NCBI RefSeq assembly: GCF_014207445.1
Contig: NZ_JACHEM010000006.1
Span: 1 to 64,000 of the forward strand
Source of the DNA: Streptomyces candidus
GTDB taxonomy: Bacteria > Actinomycetota > Actinomycetes > Streptomycetales > Streptomycetaceae
DNA length: 64,000 nt
Reading direction: 5' to 3'
The notes beneath the pieces were generated by a model. The model had not been told where the DNA came from, did no database searches, and saw nothing but the letters and a program-made list of their open reading frames with translations. The translations under genes and the position numbers were made by a program. Every line of letters begins with the position of its first letter. Positions within the stretch are counted from its first letter, which is position 1. This document shows positions 1 to 8,869 of the stretch, in pieces.

Positions 1-144
1 GAAGTGGCCGGGGTATCAACATATTTGGCGTTGACTTTTGGCACGCTGTTGAGTTCTCAAGGAACGGACGCTTCCTTCGTACTCACCCCTGCGGGTTTTC
101 CTCCGGACGTTTTCGTTCGGTATTTCTTTTATGTTGTTGCGTTT
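1..144 (-). other. 5' leader of an rRNA operon (upstream of 16S)
   Basis: Read on the minus strand, this end carries the actinobacterial pre-rRNA leader: CTTGAGAACTCAACAGCG (boxA-like antitermination and processing region, near 50-66), followed by AAAAGTCAACGCC and TGTTGATACCCC at the extreme left edge. From memory these blocks lie just before the 16S gene in Streptomyces rrn operons. The 16S gene itself would lie to the left, outside the window. No rRNA coding sequence is present here. Confidence 0.8.
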
Positions 145-242
145 CCGACTCTATCAGACCGTTTCCAGTGCCGATTTCCTCGGTGCTTTCCAGGTTTCCC
201 GCTCTCGCGTTCTCCTCTTTCCAGCGGTGCCGACTCTATCAG
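145..242 (-). promoter_or_regulatory. tandem rrn promoters (two GATAGAGTCGG boxes)
   Basis: The minus strand has CTGATAGAGTCGG twice, at 145-157 and 230-242, 85 bp apart. TAGAGT (148-153 and 233-238) is a -10 hexamer typical of Streptomyces rRNA promoters. No TTGACN -35 is visible 17-18 bp upstream of either, so they may be factor-dependent or rely on an extended -10. Both point left into the rRNA leader. The block between them is itself repetitive (variants of TTTCCAG and GGTGC). Confidence 0.6.
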
Positions 243-551
243 TGCTTTTCCGGCTCAGTGACCACTGTTTCCACGGCATACGGGAACAGCAATTCGAGTT
301 AGGATCAACATTAACGAGACGCTGCCGACGCACGGCCCACAAGAGAAGTGGGTACGTGCTGGGGTCAGGCAGGAGTACGACAGTACAGGGCGCCGCTAGT
401 CGAGGCAAATCGTTTCTGGTGCATCTCAAGGTCGTCCAAGTGGCACCTCTCGTGCGGAACCGGGACTTCTTATGACTTACCCTCTGAACCAGGTATGCCG
501 TCCAGGACAGGTAGTGACGGCGCCGCACATACTCCGCCCCTGGGAGGCCCC
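243..551. other. divergent intergenic region between rrn and crr
   Basis: About 310 bp with no convincing gene. It should hold any further upstream rrn promoters (leftward) and the crr-ptsI promoter (rightward). I see no clear HrdB-type hexamer pair and no confident DasR box. The Shine-Dalgarno GGGAGG (542-547) for crr closes the region. Confidence 0.5.
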
Positions 552-1001
552 ATGACCAGCGTGATGTCCCCTCTTGAAGGTCGTGCCATCGGACTCGCCG
601 CAGTCCCCGATCCCGTGTTCTCCGGCGCGATGGTCGGTCCCGGCACCGCCATCGACCCCGTGCGCGAGCCGTCCGTGGCCGTGGCACCGGTCGACGGCGT
701 TGTCGTCTCCCTGCACCCGCACGCGTTCGTCGTCGTCGACGGCGAAGGGCACGGCGTGCTGACGCATCTGGGAATCGACACCGTCCAGCTGAACGGCGAG
801 GGCTTCGAGCTGCTCGTCAACAAGGGGGACACCGTGACGCGCGGCCAGGAGGTCGTGCGCTGGAACCCGGCCGCGGTCGAGGCCGCCGGCAAGTCGCCCA
901 TCTGTCCCGTGGTGGCGCTGGAAGCCATCCCCGACGCACTCTCCGGCCTGGTCGAGGACGGCGACGTGAAGGCCGGCGACGCTCTCTTCACCTGGAAGTA
1001 G
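552..1001 (+). CDS. crr: PTS glucose-type enzyme IIA (EIIA-Glc)
   Basis: A 149-residue soluble phosphocarrier of the phosphoenolpyruvate:sugar phosphotransferase system. It accepts phosphate from HPr and passes it to membrane EIIB/C permeases. The fold runs from the SPLEGRAI start to the KAGDALFTW end, the usual full length of the family. The two active-site histidines are visible 15 residues apart: H57 (PHAFVVV) and H72 (THLGIDTV); the second is the phosphorylated residue by family analogy. The start is ATG at 552 with GGGAGG five bases upstream; longer upstream frames lack a ribosome site. ptsI follows 77 bp downstream on the same strand, so crr-ptsI probably form one transcription unit, as recalled for S. 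coelicolor. Confidence 0.93.
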   Translation: MTSVMSPLEGRAIGLAAVPDPVFSGAMVGPGTAIDPVREPSVAVAPVDGVVVSLHPHAFVVVDGEGHGVLTHLGIDTVQLNGEGFELLVNKGDTVTRGQEVVRWNPAAVEAAGKSPICPVVALEAIPDALSGLVEDGDVKAGDALFTWK

Positions 1002-1078
1002 AGCTCGGCGCCGTGACGACGGCGGGTAGCACATCCATCGCGGCGGCGGAGTCCGTCGCAACTAGCGGAGACGGTGAA

Positions 1079-2749
1079 ATGGAGACAACGCTGCGAGGCG
1101 TCGGTGTGAGCCACGGTGTGGCGATCGGCGAGGTCAGGCACATGGGCACAGCGGTACTGGAGCCGCCGGCCAAGCAGATTCCGGCGGAGGACGCCGAGCG
1201 CGAACAGGGGCGCGCCCGGCAGGCCGTGGAAGCCGTGGCGGCCGACCTCATCGCTCGGGGCAATCTTGCGGGCGGCGAGGCCCAGGACGTACTCGAGGCC
1301 CAGGCCCTCATGGCTCAGGACCCTGAGCTGATGGCTGACGTGGACCGTCGGATCGCCGTGGGGAGCACGGCCGAGCGCGGCGTGTACGACGCCTTCGCCG
1401 CGTACCGGGCGCTGCTGGCCGGTGCCGGCGAGTACCTGGCCGGGCGAGTGGCAGACCTCGATGACGTGCGGAATCGTATCGTCGCCCGCCTGCTGGGCGT
1501 TCCGATGCCGGGAGTACCGGACAGCGACGAGCCGTACGTACTCATCGCGCGGGATCTGGCGCCCGCCGATACCGCTCTGCTCGACCCGGCTCTGGTGCTC
1601 GGGTTCGTTACCGAAGAGGGCGGGCCGACCAGCCACAGCGCGATCCTGGCGCGGGCGCTGGGTGTTCCCGCCGTGGTCGCGCTGCCGGGCGCAGGTGAGC
1701 TGGCCGAGGGCACCGTGGTGGCCGTGGACGGCAGCACCGGCCAAGTCTTCATCGAGCCGAGTCTTGAGAAGCAGGCTGAGCTGGAGGCCGCGGCAGCTGC
1801 GCGCAAGGCGGCGCTGGCCGCGTCGACCGGTCCGGGTGCGACGTCGGACGGGCACAAGATGCCGCTGCTCGCCAACATCGGTGGGCCGGCGGACGTTCCG
1901 GCGGCGGTGGAGGCCGGTGCCGAGGGCGTCGGGCTGTTCCGTACCGAGTTCCTCTTCCTGGACGACAGCAAGCAGGCGCCGTCCGAGGAGTCGCAGGTCG
2001 AGGCCTACCGTCAGGTGCTGGAGGCCTTCCCGGAGAGCCGTGTGGTCGTCCGTGTGCTGGATGCCGGTGCGGACAAGCCGCTCGACTTCCTCACTCCGGC
2101 CGAGGAGCCGAACCCGGCGCTCGGCGTACGGGGACTGCGTTCGCTGCTGGACCACCCCGAGGTGCTGCGCACCCAGTTGACCTCGCTGGCGAGGGCTGCC
2201 GAGGGCCTGCCGGTGTATCTGGAGGTCATGGCGCCCATGGTCGCGGACCGTACGGACGCCAAGGCGTTCGCGGACGCGTGCCGTGAGGCCGGCCTGGAGG
2301 CGAAGTTCGGCGCGATGGTGGAGATTCCGTCCGCCGCACTGCGGGCCCGATCGATCCTCCAGGAGGTCGAGTTCCTCTCGCTGGGTACCAATGACCTGGC
2401 GCAGTACACCTTCGCGGCGGACCGTCAGGTGGGTGCGGTGTCGCGGCTGCAGGACCCGTGGCAGCCCGCGCTGCTCGACCTGGTGGCGGCCTCCGCCGAG
2501 GCGGCCAAGGCCGAGGGGAAGAGCTGTGGGGTGTGTGGCGAGGCCGCGGCCGATCCCCTGCTCGCCTGTGTGCTGACCGGTCTGGGTGTCACCTCCCTGT
2601 CGATGGGCGCCAAGGCGATCCCGTACGTGCGGGCGACGCTGGCGAAGTACACGCTGGCGCAGTGCGAGCGGGCGGCTGCCGCGGCGCGTGCCGTGGACAC
2701 GGCCGACGAGGCTCGCCTGGCAGCGCAGGCGGTGCTGTCCGGGGAGTGA
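1079..2749 (+). CDS. ptsI: PTS enzyme I (PEP-protein phosphotransferase)
   Basis: Enzyme I (556 aa) takes phosphate from phosphoenolpyruvate and transfers it to HPr, the first step of all PTS sugar uptake. The phospho-histidine lies in GGPTSHSAILAR (H186). The PEP-binding barrel is marked by GLFRTEFLF, ALGVRGLRSLLD, SLGTNDLAQYTFAADR and the active-site cysteine in GVCGEAAADP (about C486). The ATG at 1079 is chosen because GGAGACGG sits just upstream and the protein then begins METTLRGVGVSHGVAIG, as in homologues; a GTG at 1013 would add 22 unsupported residues. It follows crr and ends at a strong terminator. HPr is not in this window. Confidence 0.95.
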   Translation: METTLRGVGVSHGVAIGEVRHMGTAVLEPPAKQIPAEDAEREQGRARQAVEAVAADLIARGNLAGGEAQDVLEAQALMAQDPELMADVDRRIAVGSTAERGVYDAFAAYRALLAGAGEYLAGRVADLDDVRNRIVARLLGVPMPGVPDSDEPYVLIARDLAPADTALLDPALVLGFVTEEGGPTSHSAILARALGVPAVVALPGAGELAEGTVVAVDGSTGQVFIEPSLEKQAELEAAAAARKAALAASTGPGATSDGHKMPLLANIGGPADVPAAVEAGAEGVGLFRTEFLFLDDSKQAPSEESQVEAYRQVLEAFPESRVVVRVLDAGADKPLDFLTPAEEPNPALGVRGLRSLLDHPEVLRTQLTSLARAAEGLPVYLEVMAPMVADRTDAKAFADACREAGLEAKFGAMVEIPSAALRARSILQEVEFLSLGTNDLAQYTFAADRQVGAVSRLQDPWQPALLDLVAASAEAAKAEGKSCGVCGEAAADPLLACVLTGLGVTSLSMGAKAIPYVRATLAKYTLAQCERAAAAARAVDTADEARLAAQAVLSGE

Positions 2750-2774
2750 CCCGGCGGCGTTGAACGTACTTGCC

Positions 2775-2819
2775 GGTCCTGGGGGCCGCCGGATCCTTCG
2801 GCGGCCCCCAGGACCTTTT
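2775..2819. terminator. intrinsic terminator between ptsI and the convergent gene
   Basis: A perfect 16-bp stem (2775-2790 with 2800-2815, plus one further pair) encloses a loop of about 7 bases and is followed by TTTT. It sits between two convergent genes, so it probably serves both strands. Confidence 0.85.
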
Positions 2820-3748
2820 CAGTGTCCGGGGCCGCCAGAGATGTCGGTGATCGGGTAGCCCGCGCAGTAGTCGACGCCCGGTTCCGGGGCGACGGGTTCC
2901 CCGGTCTCGGCGTCGGTGCAGTAGGCGTTGAAGACTTCGGCCGCGGTCAGGGCGGCGAGGCCGCCGTGGTCGAGACGCCAGCCGTGCACACGGTCGGGTT
3001 CGCCTTCCCGGCTCGTGCGCAGCACCACTCCCCCGGGGCTTCCCAGGGCGATACCTGCGGCGAGGACCGTCACGAACTCCGCGCCCTCGTCGTCCTGCAG
3101 TTCGGGGGCAGCGTCATCGCCCGTTTCGGCGTGGAGTACGGCGAGCAGTTGTTCCTCGTCGGCGGGGACGCTGCACACGAGGTGGTGGATCCCGGTGCCC
3201 GCTCCCTTCAGCAGGCCCACCAGTAGGTGCGAGGACCGTTCGAAGGCTTCGCGGCCGATGTCCTCGCCGCATTCGGCGCAGTTGCCGAGGTCGGTGAGGA
3301 GGAGGGTCGCGCAGTCCCAGGTGGCCTGGCGGACCGCCTCGTTGATGAGAACGGGCACCAGGGCGTCGACGCGCTGGCCCGTGTAAGGGACGCAGACGCC
3401 GCGGGCCGCGGTGTGCGCGGTGAATCGGGCCCGGGTTTCCGGCCTGTCGGGGTCCAGGCCCGCCGCCGTGCAGAACTCTCCGAATTCTTCCGGGTCGAAG
3501 AGAGTGACGCTCGTGTGCAGGCCCTGGGCCGCCAGGGTCTTGAGCAGGTCGTCGATCTGCTGGAGGTAGGTCGGGTGGTCGTCGAAGGCGAAGGTGCGGT
3601 AGCCGGTCATGGCCGCGAAGTCCTGCTCGTCGGCCAAAAGGCCCACTGTGCTGGGGACTTCGCGACGCAGAGCGCGGCGCCTCGCCTTCGTGTGCTGACG
3701 GTTCTGGGTGTGGCTGGTCCGCTTCCGTTGGTTGTGCGCCTGCTCCAT
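2819..3748 (-). CDS. conserved hypothetical protein
   Basis: A 309-residue soluble protein I cannot assign to a named family. The N-terminus is basic and hydrophilic (many Gln, Arg, His and Lys). The rest is acidic, with no membrane segment and no signal peptide. A cysteine pair in NCAECGEDIG at mid-protein could bind metal, but only two cysteines cluster there. The start is ATG at 3748 with GGGGGAG four bases upstream; an earlier in-frame ATG at 3781 lacks a ribosome site. It is convergent with ptsI and downstream of the acetoacetyl-CoA synthetase gene but with a gap of about 80 bp, so it is probably monocistronic. From memory, a homologue occurs at the same place in other Streptomyces. Confidence 0.75.
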   Translation of the reverse strand: MEQAHNQRKRTSHTQNRQHTKARRRALRREVPSTVGLLADEQDFAAMTGYRTFAFDDHPTYLQQIDDLLKTLAAQGLHTSVTLFDPEEFGEFCTAAGLDPDRPETRARFTAHTAARGVCVPYTGQRVDALVPVLINEAVRQATWDCATLLLTDLGNCAECGEDIGREAFERSSHLLVGLLKGAGTGIHHLVCSVPADEEQLLAVLHAETGDDAAPELQDDEGAEFVTVLAAGIALGSPGGVVLRTSREGEPDRVHGWRLDHGGLAALTAAEVFNAYCTDAETGEPVAPEPGVDYCAGYPITDISGGPGH

Positions 3749-3826
3749 GGCTCCCCCTGAGCGCTGTCGATCATTGCTCACTCACAGTAACCGGGAGCAC
3801 TGACAATGGGGGTGGGACGGGCCGGG

Positions 3827-5833
3827 TCAGCGGCGGGTACGGGCCAGCTCCTCGTAGAAGTGGAGGAGGTCGATGTTGTCGACCGAGCCCGGGTTGACCG
3901 CCTTGGCCAGCGGGGTTCCCTGGAGGAGGCGCTTTACCGGAACTTCGATGCGCTTGCCGGTGAGGGTGTGGGGGACGGCGGGGATCTCGATGACCTCGTC
4001 GGGGACGTGGCGGGGTGACAGTGAGGTCCTGATGGTGTTCTTGATGCGGGCGCGCAGCGCGTCGTCGAGCACGGCGCCGTCGGCGAGGTGGACGAAGAGC
4101 GGCATCCAGTAGCCGCCGTTCGGCTCTTCGAGGCCGATGACGAGGGACTCGCGGATCTCGGGGAGGCGTTCGACCGCCTCGTAGATGTCGGCGGAGCCCA
4201 TGCGGACGCCCTGGCGGTTGAGGGTGGAGTCCGAGCGGCCGTGGATGATCACGGAGTTGCGTGCGGTGATCGTGATCCAGTCACCGTGCCGCCACACGTC
4301 GGGGTAGGTGTCGAAGTAGCTGTCGTGGTAGCGGGCACCGTCGGGGTCGTTCCAGAAGCGGGTGGGCATGGACGGCATCGGGTTGGTGACGACGAGTTCG
4401 CCGACTTCTCCGGTGAGGGGTCTGCCCTGGGGGTCCCATGCCTGGAGATCGGTGCCGAGGCAGGCTGCCTGGAGTTCGCCGATGTGGACCGGGAGGGTGG
4501 GGACGGCTCCTGCGAAGCAGCTGCACACGTCGGTGCCGCCGCTGACGGAGGCGATCCAGAGGTCGTGGCCGGCTTCGGCGAATTCGTCGTGCAGCCAGCG
4601 GAAGCCGTCGGGCGGGAGCGGGGAACCGGTCGTGGCGACGCACCTGACGCGGGAGAGGTCGTGTCCGGCCGCGGGGTGGACCCCTGCTTTGCGGCAGGCC
4701 ATGACGTAGGCGGCCGAGGTGCCGAAGAGGGTGGCGCCGGTACGCTCCGCGACGGCCCACTGGGCGCCCGTGTCGGGGAAGCCAGGACTGCCGTCGTACA
4801 GCACGACCGTGGTGCCCGTGAGGAGACCGGAGACGAGGAAGTTCCACATCATCCAGCCGGTGGAGGTGTACCAGAAGAAGCGGTCTTCGGGGCCGAGGTC
4901 GCAGTGCAGGCCGAGCTGCTTGAAGTGTTCGAGCAGGATGCCGCCCTGGGACTGGACGATTGCTTTCGGAAGGCCGGTGGTTCCCGACGAGTAGAGAACC
5001 CACAGGGGGTGGTCGAAGGGAACTTGCTCGAAGACCGGCTCGTTGTCACTCTCAGTGAGGGATGACCATTCGAGGGTGCCGGAGGGGGCGGGTGTGTTGA
5101 GCAGCGGGATGTGGATCACCGCGCGGAGGGTCGGGAGTTCGCGGCGGAGTTCGGCGACGGTGTCCGTGCGGTCGTGGGTCTTGCCGCCGTAGCGGTAGCC
5201 GTCGACGGCGAAGAGGACGACGGGATCGACCTGCTGGAAGCGGTCGAGGACGCTGCGGGCGCCGAAGTCGGGGGCGCAGGAGGTCCATACGGCGCCGACG
5301 GCGGCGGTGGCGAGGAGGGCGGTGACGGCTTGGGGGATGTTGGGGAGATAGCCGCTGACGCGGTCTCCTGGGCGTACACCGAGTGCGCGTAGTTCGGCGG
5401 CCAGGGAACCGACCTGACGGCGGAGCCCGGCCCAGGTGACGGACTCGGGCTGTTGGCTCTCGTCGACGTGCAGCAGGGCGGGCTCGTCGGCGCGGGAGGG
5501 GTCTTCCGCGGTGCGCAGGGCATGTTCGGCGTAGTTGAGCGTGGCCCCTGGGAACCACTGCGCACCGGGCATCGTGCGGTCGCCGAGTACCGTCTCGTAC
5601 GGGGTGGAGAAGCGGACGTCGAACCACTCGGCGACGGCCTTCCAGAACGTGTCGAGCTCGGTGACCGACCAGCGGTGGAGGGCATCGTAACCGCCGTCCG
5701 CGGGGGCGCCGTGGAGTTCTGCGGCCCAGGACTGGAAGCGGGTGACCGCCGCCTCGGCGATGCGGTCGGGGCCCGGCTGCCAGAGGGGCGGCTCGGGCTG
5801 GGACGCGGAGTTCGTCGCTGCGGTCGAGGTCAT
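3827..5833 (-). CDS. acetoacetyl-CoA synthetase
   Basis: An ANL-superfamily adenylate-forming enzyme of 668 aa, predicted to activate acetoacetate with ATP and CoA. The AMP-binding motif YSSGTTGLPKA lies near residue 276, STGWMMWN and SVSGGTDVCSCF follow, and the C-terminal catalytic lysine region is LTGKRIEVPVK (about residue 624). The length and the WYTSTGWMMWNF region fit acetoacetyl-CoA synthetase better than acetyl-CoA synthetase. The start is ATG at 5833 (MTSTAATNS) with GGGAG ten bases upstream. An in-frame extension to 6067 is Pro/Arg-rich and looks non-coding. It could feed acetoacetyl-CoA into polyketide or fatty-acid metabolism (inference). Some related enzymes accept other short acids. 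Confidence 0.88.
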   Translation of the reverse strand: MTSTAATNSASQPEPPLWQPGPDRIAEAAVTRFQSWAAELHGAPADGGYDALHRWSVTELDTFWKAVAEWFDVRFSTPYETVLGDRTMPGAQWFPGATLNYAEHALRTAEDPSRADEPALLHVDESQQPESVTWAGLRRQVGSLAAELRALGVRPGDRVSGYLPNIPQAVTALLATAAVGAVWTSCAPDFGARSVLDRFQQVDPVVLFAVDGYRYGGKTHDRTDTVAELRRELPTLRAVIHIPLLNTPAPSGTLEWSSLTESDNEPVFEQVPFDHPLWVLYSSGTTGLPKAIVQSQGGILLEHFKQLGLHCDLGPEDRFFWYTSTGWMMWNFLVSGLLTGTTVVLYDGSPGFPDTGAQWAVAERTGATLFGTSAAYVMACRKAGVHPAAGHDLSRVRCVATTGSPLPPDGFRWLHDEFAEAGHDLWIASVSGGTDVCSCFAGAVPTLPVHIGELQAACLGTDLQAWDPQGRPLTGEVGELVVTNPMPSMPTRFWNDPDGARYHDSYFDTYPDVWRHGDWITITARNSVIIHGRSDSTLNRQGVRMGSADIYEAVERLPEIRESLVIGLEEPNGGYWMPLFVHLADGAVLDDALRARIKNTIRTSLSPRHVPDEVIEIPAVPHTLTGKRIEVPVKRLLQGTPLAKAVNPGSVDNIDLLHFYEELARTRR

Positions 5834-6724
5834 GGGGGCTCCCGGGTTCTGCGGCTCTGCGGGTTCTGTGGTGCGGCTGCGTCGTTCGACGGTCCCGCGG
5901 GGAAGGCACTGGGCGGGCTGGTACGGGTCGTGCAGGTCCTCGTGGCTCCGGCTGGCGTCGGGCGTGGTTGGCAGGTCGGAATTCGGCTCGGTGTCCGGCC
6001 GACCCGTCGCGGCGCGCGGTGCCGCGAACAGGGCTGAGGGGGACGATGCCACGTGATCGACTTCCACACCAGGGTGACCGGCTGCCGGTCGGGTTCAGCG
6101 GTCGGTGTGCGGGGCTGGGCCTTCCGCTCCCCGGTCTGGGGGGTGTGCGGTCGGTCGCGGTGCCTGGAGGCGGTCGTGTACCGCGGGGTGCCGAGCGTTT
6201 GGCCTGCCGCACTGCCACGGATCCGGCGCTCGGCCTGTGGTGCGTGGGGTGGACGTGTGGGCGCGGACGCGGGGCGGCAGGGGACGGGAGAACAGGAGGC
6301 TCGCCGTGCTGCCGTCCGCGTTGCTCATGGGTACGGGCTACGGCCGCCGTCGTGTCTCAACGCCGAGAGCCCGTGCCCCTGACCCTGCCCGGCCCGGGGG
6401 CGGCGGGATGACGGGGACGACTCGTGGTGTGCGTGAGCCGCCCGGCCTCGCGGTGACCAACGCAAACGCGTGCCGCGTGTGGGCCGGGAGCGCACACATG
6501 GACGCGGAGCGGCGGGAGGGGCGTGGATGTGGCTCCGGGGACTCACAGGGGTGCCGGTGACAGGTACGCGTCCGGGGGTGAAGGGCGGCAGATGTACGTC
6601 GACGAGTGGCGGCGACTGTCCCCCGCCCGCCGACGAGTGAGTCGGGCACCGGCGTACGAGGGCGGCGAACGGGGCGGGCGTACGGGCGCCCCGGTGGGCC
6701 TGTGGTTCGGGTGGTCGGGGCGGG
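5834..6724. other. 891-bp region without a convincing gene
   Basis: Open frames exist on both strands but they are Arg/Pro/Gly-rich, lack ribosome sites and do not show the codon-position GC pattern of the neighbouring genes. No RNA gene or strong hairpin was recognised. It must contain the promoter of the acetoacetyl-CoA synthetase gene. Confidence 0.5.
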
Positions 6725-7225
6725 TCAGGTGTAGAAGCCGTTGAACCAGGCGCGTGCCGCTTCGGTGTGCAGGGGGAAGGCCAGTTCGGCCGGTGTGTGC
6801 AGGAGGTGCCAGCCCGTGGTTTCGGCGGTGGGCGCCGCGACGGGCAGGGACGTGGCGGCGACGGTGGGGAGCAGGCCGAAGAGGAGTAGGTGGTCGGCCG
6901 GGGAGCTCAGCGCGTCGGCCAGCCGGACGTCCCGGGCCGCGGCCACGATGCCGGTCTCCTCCCGGAGTTCGCGGACCGTCGCCTCCCGCCAGTCCTCACC
7001 GTGGTCGATGAAGCCGCCCGGCAGCGCGACGCCGCCGCATCGGGGCTCAATGGCACGGGTGATCACGAGCAGCCCGACGCCGTCGGCCGTCCTTACGGGC
7101 AACAGCGCGACGGCCACCGGCAGCGGATTGCGATAGACGCTCTCGTGGCAGGCGGCGCAGGTGCGGGGCCAGCCGTGGGCGTCGGCATACGGCGTGCCGC
7201 AGTGGGGACAGTGGGTGTACGTCAC
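6725..7225 (-). CDS. Nudix hydrolase with zinc ribbon
   Basis: A 166-residue protein with an N-terminal zinc ribbon (C6, C9, C23, C26) followed by a Nudix domain. The Nudix box (about residues 71-93) matches GX5EX7REUXEEXGU completely: GFIDHGE, seven residues, then RELREETGI. Such proteins hydrolyse nucleoside diphosphates linked to another group; the zinc ribbon recalls NudC-like NADH pyrophosphatases, but the substrate cannot be told. The GTG start at 7225 gives VTYTHCPHC. There is no Shine-Dalgarno; a TAGGCT -10-like box ends 13 bp upstream, so the transcript leader would be only a few bases. Confidence 0.85.
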   Translation of the reverse strand: MTYTHCPHCGTPYADAHGWPRTCAACHESVYRNPLPVAVALLPVRTADGVGLLVITRAIEPRCGGVALPGGFIDHGEDWREATVRELREETGIVAAARDVRLADALSSPADHLLLFGLLPTVAATSLPVAAPTAETTGWHLLHTPAELAFPLHTEAARAWFNGFYT

Positions 7226-7864
7226 GGCGCCGACTGTAAGCCTAGGTTCGGTGGGCGGGGAGGGAGCGGGGCGGAACCGGTGGGTGGCAGGAAGCCCGTC
7301 ACGGCGCGGGTGGACAGGAGCTGGACGCGGGGGCGTTTGGACGGAGTCCCGGCGTGGGGTCGGTGGCGAGGTGGGGGCCGGCATGGGGACGGTGGTTGGG
7401 AAGCGATGTGGGGAGGGTGGGTGGCAGCCAGTCCGACGCGGGCGGATGGGGAGGGGCCCGACGCGGGAACGGGGCGGCAAGACGCCTGACACGGGTCCGG
7501 CGGAGCGGGGATGCTCGACGCGCAGCCCGTAGGTGGCAAGGAGCCCGAGCGGCGCGCGGTTGGTCGGGGGCCCGGCGTGGGGACGGCCGAGCGGGCCCGG
7601 TCTCGGGACGTTCGGTCGGGCGACCGGCCCACCGGTGGTGGATCGTGGACCGGTTCGGGGCAAGCGCTGGGGCCGACGTCGGGGCGGTGGAGCGGGGGCC
7701 ACCCCGGCGTGCACCAGCGCTTCGTTTCCGACATGACCAGCAGCGGCACCGCCACCACCGCGGCTGCCGCGGCGGCCGGCCACCGGCCCGTTCTTGACAG
7801 AAGCCGGAGCCGGGGATGGGACGGTGGGGTTCCTTCTGGGGTGGGTGGGTGGTAGACGGGGCGC
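7226..7864. repeat. non-coding region with degenerate GC-rich repeats
   Basis: About 640 bp without a credible gene. It holds many loosely related copies of a unit of about 25-40 bp resembling GGGGCCCGRCGYGGGGACGG, with recurring cores such as GTGGCAGGAAGCCCG, GTGGCAAGGAGCCCG and GGCCCGGCGTGGGGACGG, and frequent GGTGGGTGG tracts. The copies are diverged rather than tandem-perfect. The promoters of the flanking divergent genes must lie at the two ends. Confidence 0.45.
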
Positions 7865-8686
7865 ATGAGACGACGTTTGGGTAGAGATCTTCGGTCGTAC
7901 GGCGCATGTGCGGCCGTTGTCCTCGCGCTTCTTTCCGTGGCCGCTGCCCCCTCCCCCGGCCCGGGCCGCCCTGAGGCGCCCCCGGCTCCGGACGCCTTCG
8001 TTCCGTTGCGGTCGGTCGCGCCGACGGTCCTTCAGGACATGCGGTACACCACGGCCCACAATTTCGTCGGCGAGCGCGTGGACGGCTATCGGGAGCCCGT
8101 CTGCCTGCTCACCCGGCCCGCGGCGCAGGCGCTGGCGAGGGCGCAGCGCGTGCTGCTCCGCTCGGGGTACACGCTCAAGGTGTACGACTGCTACCGGCCG
8201 CAGCGGGCGGTCGACCACTTCGTACGCTGGGCGAAGGACCTCGGCGACACGGCGATGAAGCCTGCGTTCTATCCGCGCGTCGACAAGTCGCGGCTGTTCA
8301 CGGACGGTTACATCGCCGAGAAGTCCGGGCACAGCAGGGGCAGCACCGTGGACCTGACGCTCGTGAAGCTCCCGGCGTGGCCGACCAGGCCGTACGTACC
8401 GGGTGAAAAGCTCGTACCGTGCTACGCCCCGCAGGATGAGCGGTTCAGGGACAATTCCGTGGACATGGGGACGGGTTACGACTGTTTCGACACCCTCTCG
8501 CACACCGACGACCCACGGATCCGGGGCGTGCAGCGGTCGAACCGGCAGCTGTTGAAGAACACGCTCGCCGCCCAGGGTTTCACGAATCTGCCCGAGGAAT
8601 GGTGGCACTTCACGTACAAGCCCGAGCTCTTCCCGGACACGTACTTCGATTTCCCCGTGGCGCGCCGGTCCGTCGCCGGTCGCTGA
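7865..8686 (+). CDS. VanX-like D-Ala-D-Ala dipeptidase, secreted
   Basis: A 273-aa M15D-family zinc dipeptidase. An N-terminal signal sequence (basic start, hydrophobic residues about 13-28) predicts export. Zinc ligands are visible as H156 and D163 in SGHSRGSTVD and H248 in EEWWHF; E245 is the general base by family analogy and the conserved arginine is in DCYRPQ (about R111). It probably cleaves D-Ala-D-Ala or related D,D-dipeptides from peptidoglycan turnover. Cytoplasmic VanX proteins that confer glycopeptide resistance lack a signal peptide, and no vanHA genes are nearby, so a housekeeping cell-wall role is more likely. The ATG start has only a weak GGGGCG ribosome site. Confidence 0.85.
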   Translation: MRRRLGRDLRSYGACAAVVLALLSVAAAPSPGPGRPEAPPAPDAFVPLRSVAPTVLQDMRYTTAHNFVGERVDGYREPVCLLTRPAAQALARAQRVLLRSGYTLKVYDCYRPQRAVDHFVRWAKDLGDTAMKPAFYPRVDKSRLFTDGYIAEKSGHSRGSTVDLTLVKLPAWPTRPYVPGEKLVPCYAPQDERFRDNSVDMGTGYDCFDTLSHTDDPRIRGVQRSNRQLLKNTLAAQGFTNLPEEWWHFTYKPELFPDTYFDFPVARRSVAGR

Positions 8687-8710
8687 GGGCCCTTCCCGGG
8701 GCGGGCAACC

Positions 8711-8755
8711 GAACGGGCTGCCAGGACCACCCCCGTCGGCCCCGGCAGCCCGTTC
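8711..8755. terminator. terminator after the VanX-like gene
   Basis: Twelve-base arms GAACGGGCTGCC and GGCAGCCCGTTC pair perfectly around a 21-base loop just downstream of the dipeptidase stop codon. The following bases are T/C-rich (TCTCC). Confidence 0.7.
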
Positions 8756-8869
8756 TCTCCTACCGGACGCCGAATCTCCGCGTACGGTTCTCCGTATCCC
8801 GTTCTTCGTGTGTGGTTTTTTGCGGTCGGCTCCGTGTTCCGTTCGCCGGCGAGCGCCTACCGTGCCCTC

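Noticed and set aside
417-445. Possible DasR box upstream of crr (AAGGTCGTCCAAG)
   Set aside because: It lacks two central bases of the dre consensus and the palindrome is broken.
470-2155. Long minus-strand frame opposite crr-ptsI
   Set aside because: Arg/His-rich translation with no motif; the plus strand encodes clear PTS proteins.
5834-6067. N-terminal extension of the acetoacetyl-CoA synthetase
   Set aside because: The added 78 residues are Pro/Ser/Arg-rich, and a proper ribosome site precedes the internal ATG at 5833.
6105-6560. Possible hypothetical genes in the 5.8-6.7 kb gap
   Set aside because: The frames are Gly/Arg-rich, lack ribosome sites and lack the third-position GC bias seen in real genes on both sides.
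7865-8686. Vancomycin resistance gene vanX
   Set aside because: The protein has a signal peptide and there are no vanH, vanA or VanRS genes nearby, so a periplasmic cell-wall dipeptidase is more likely.
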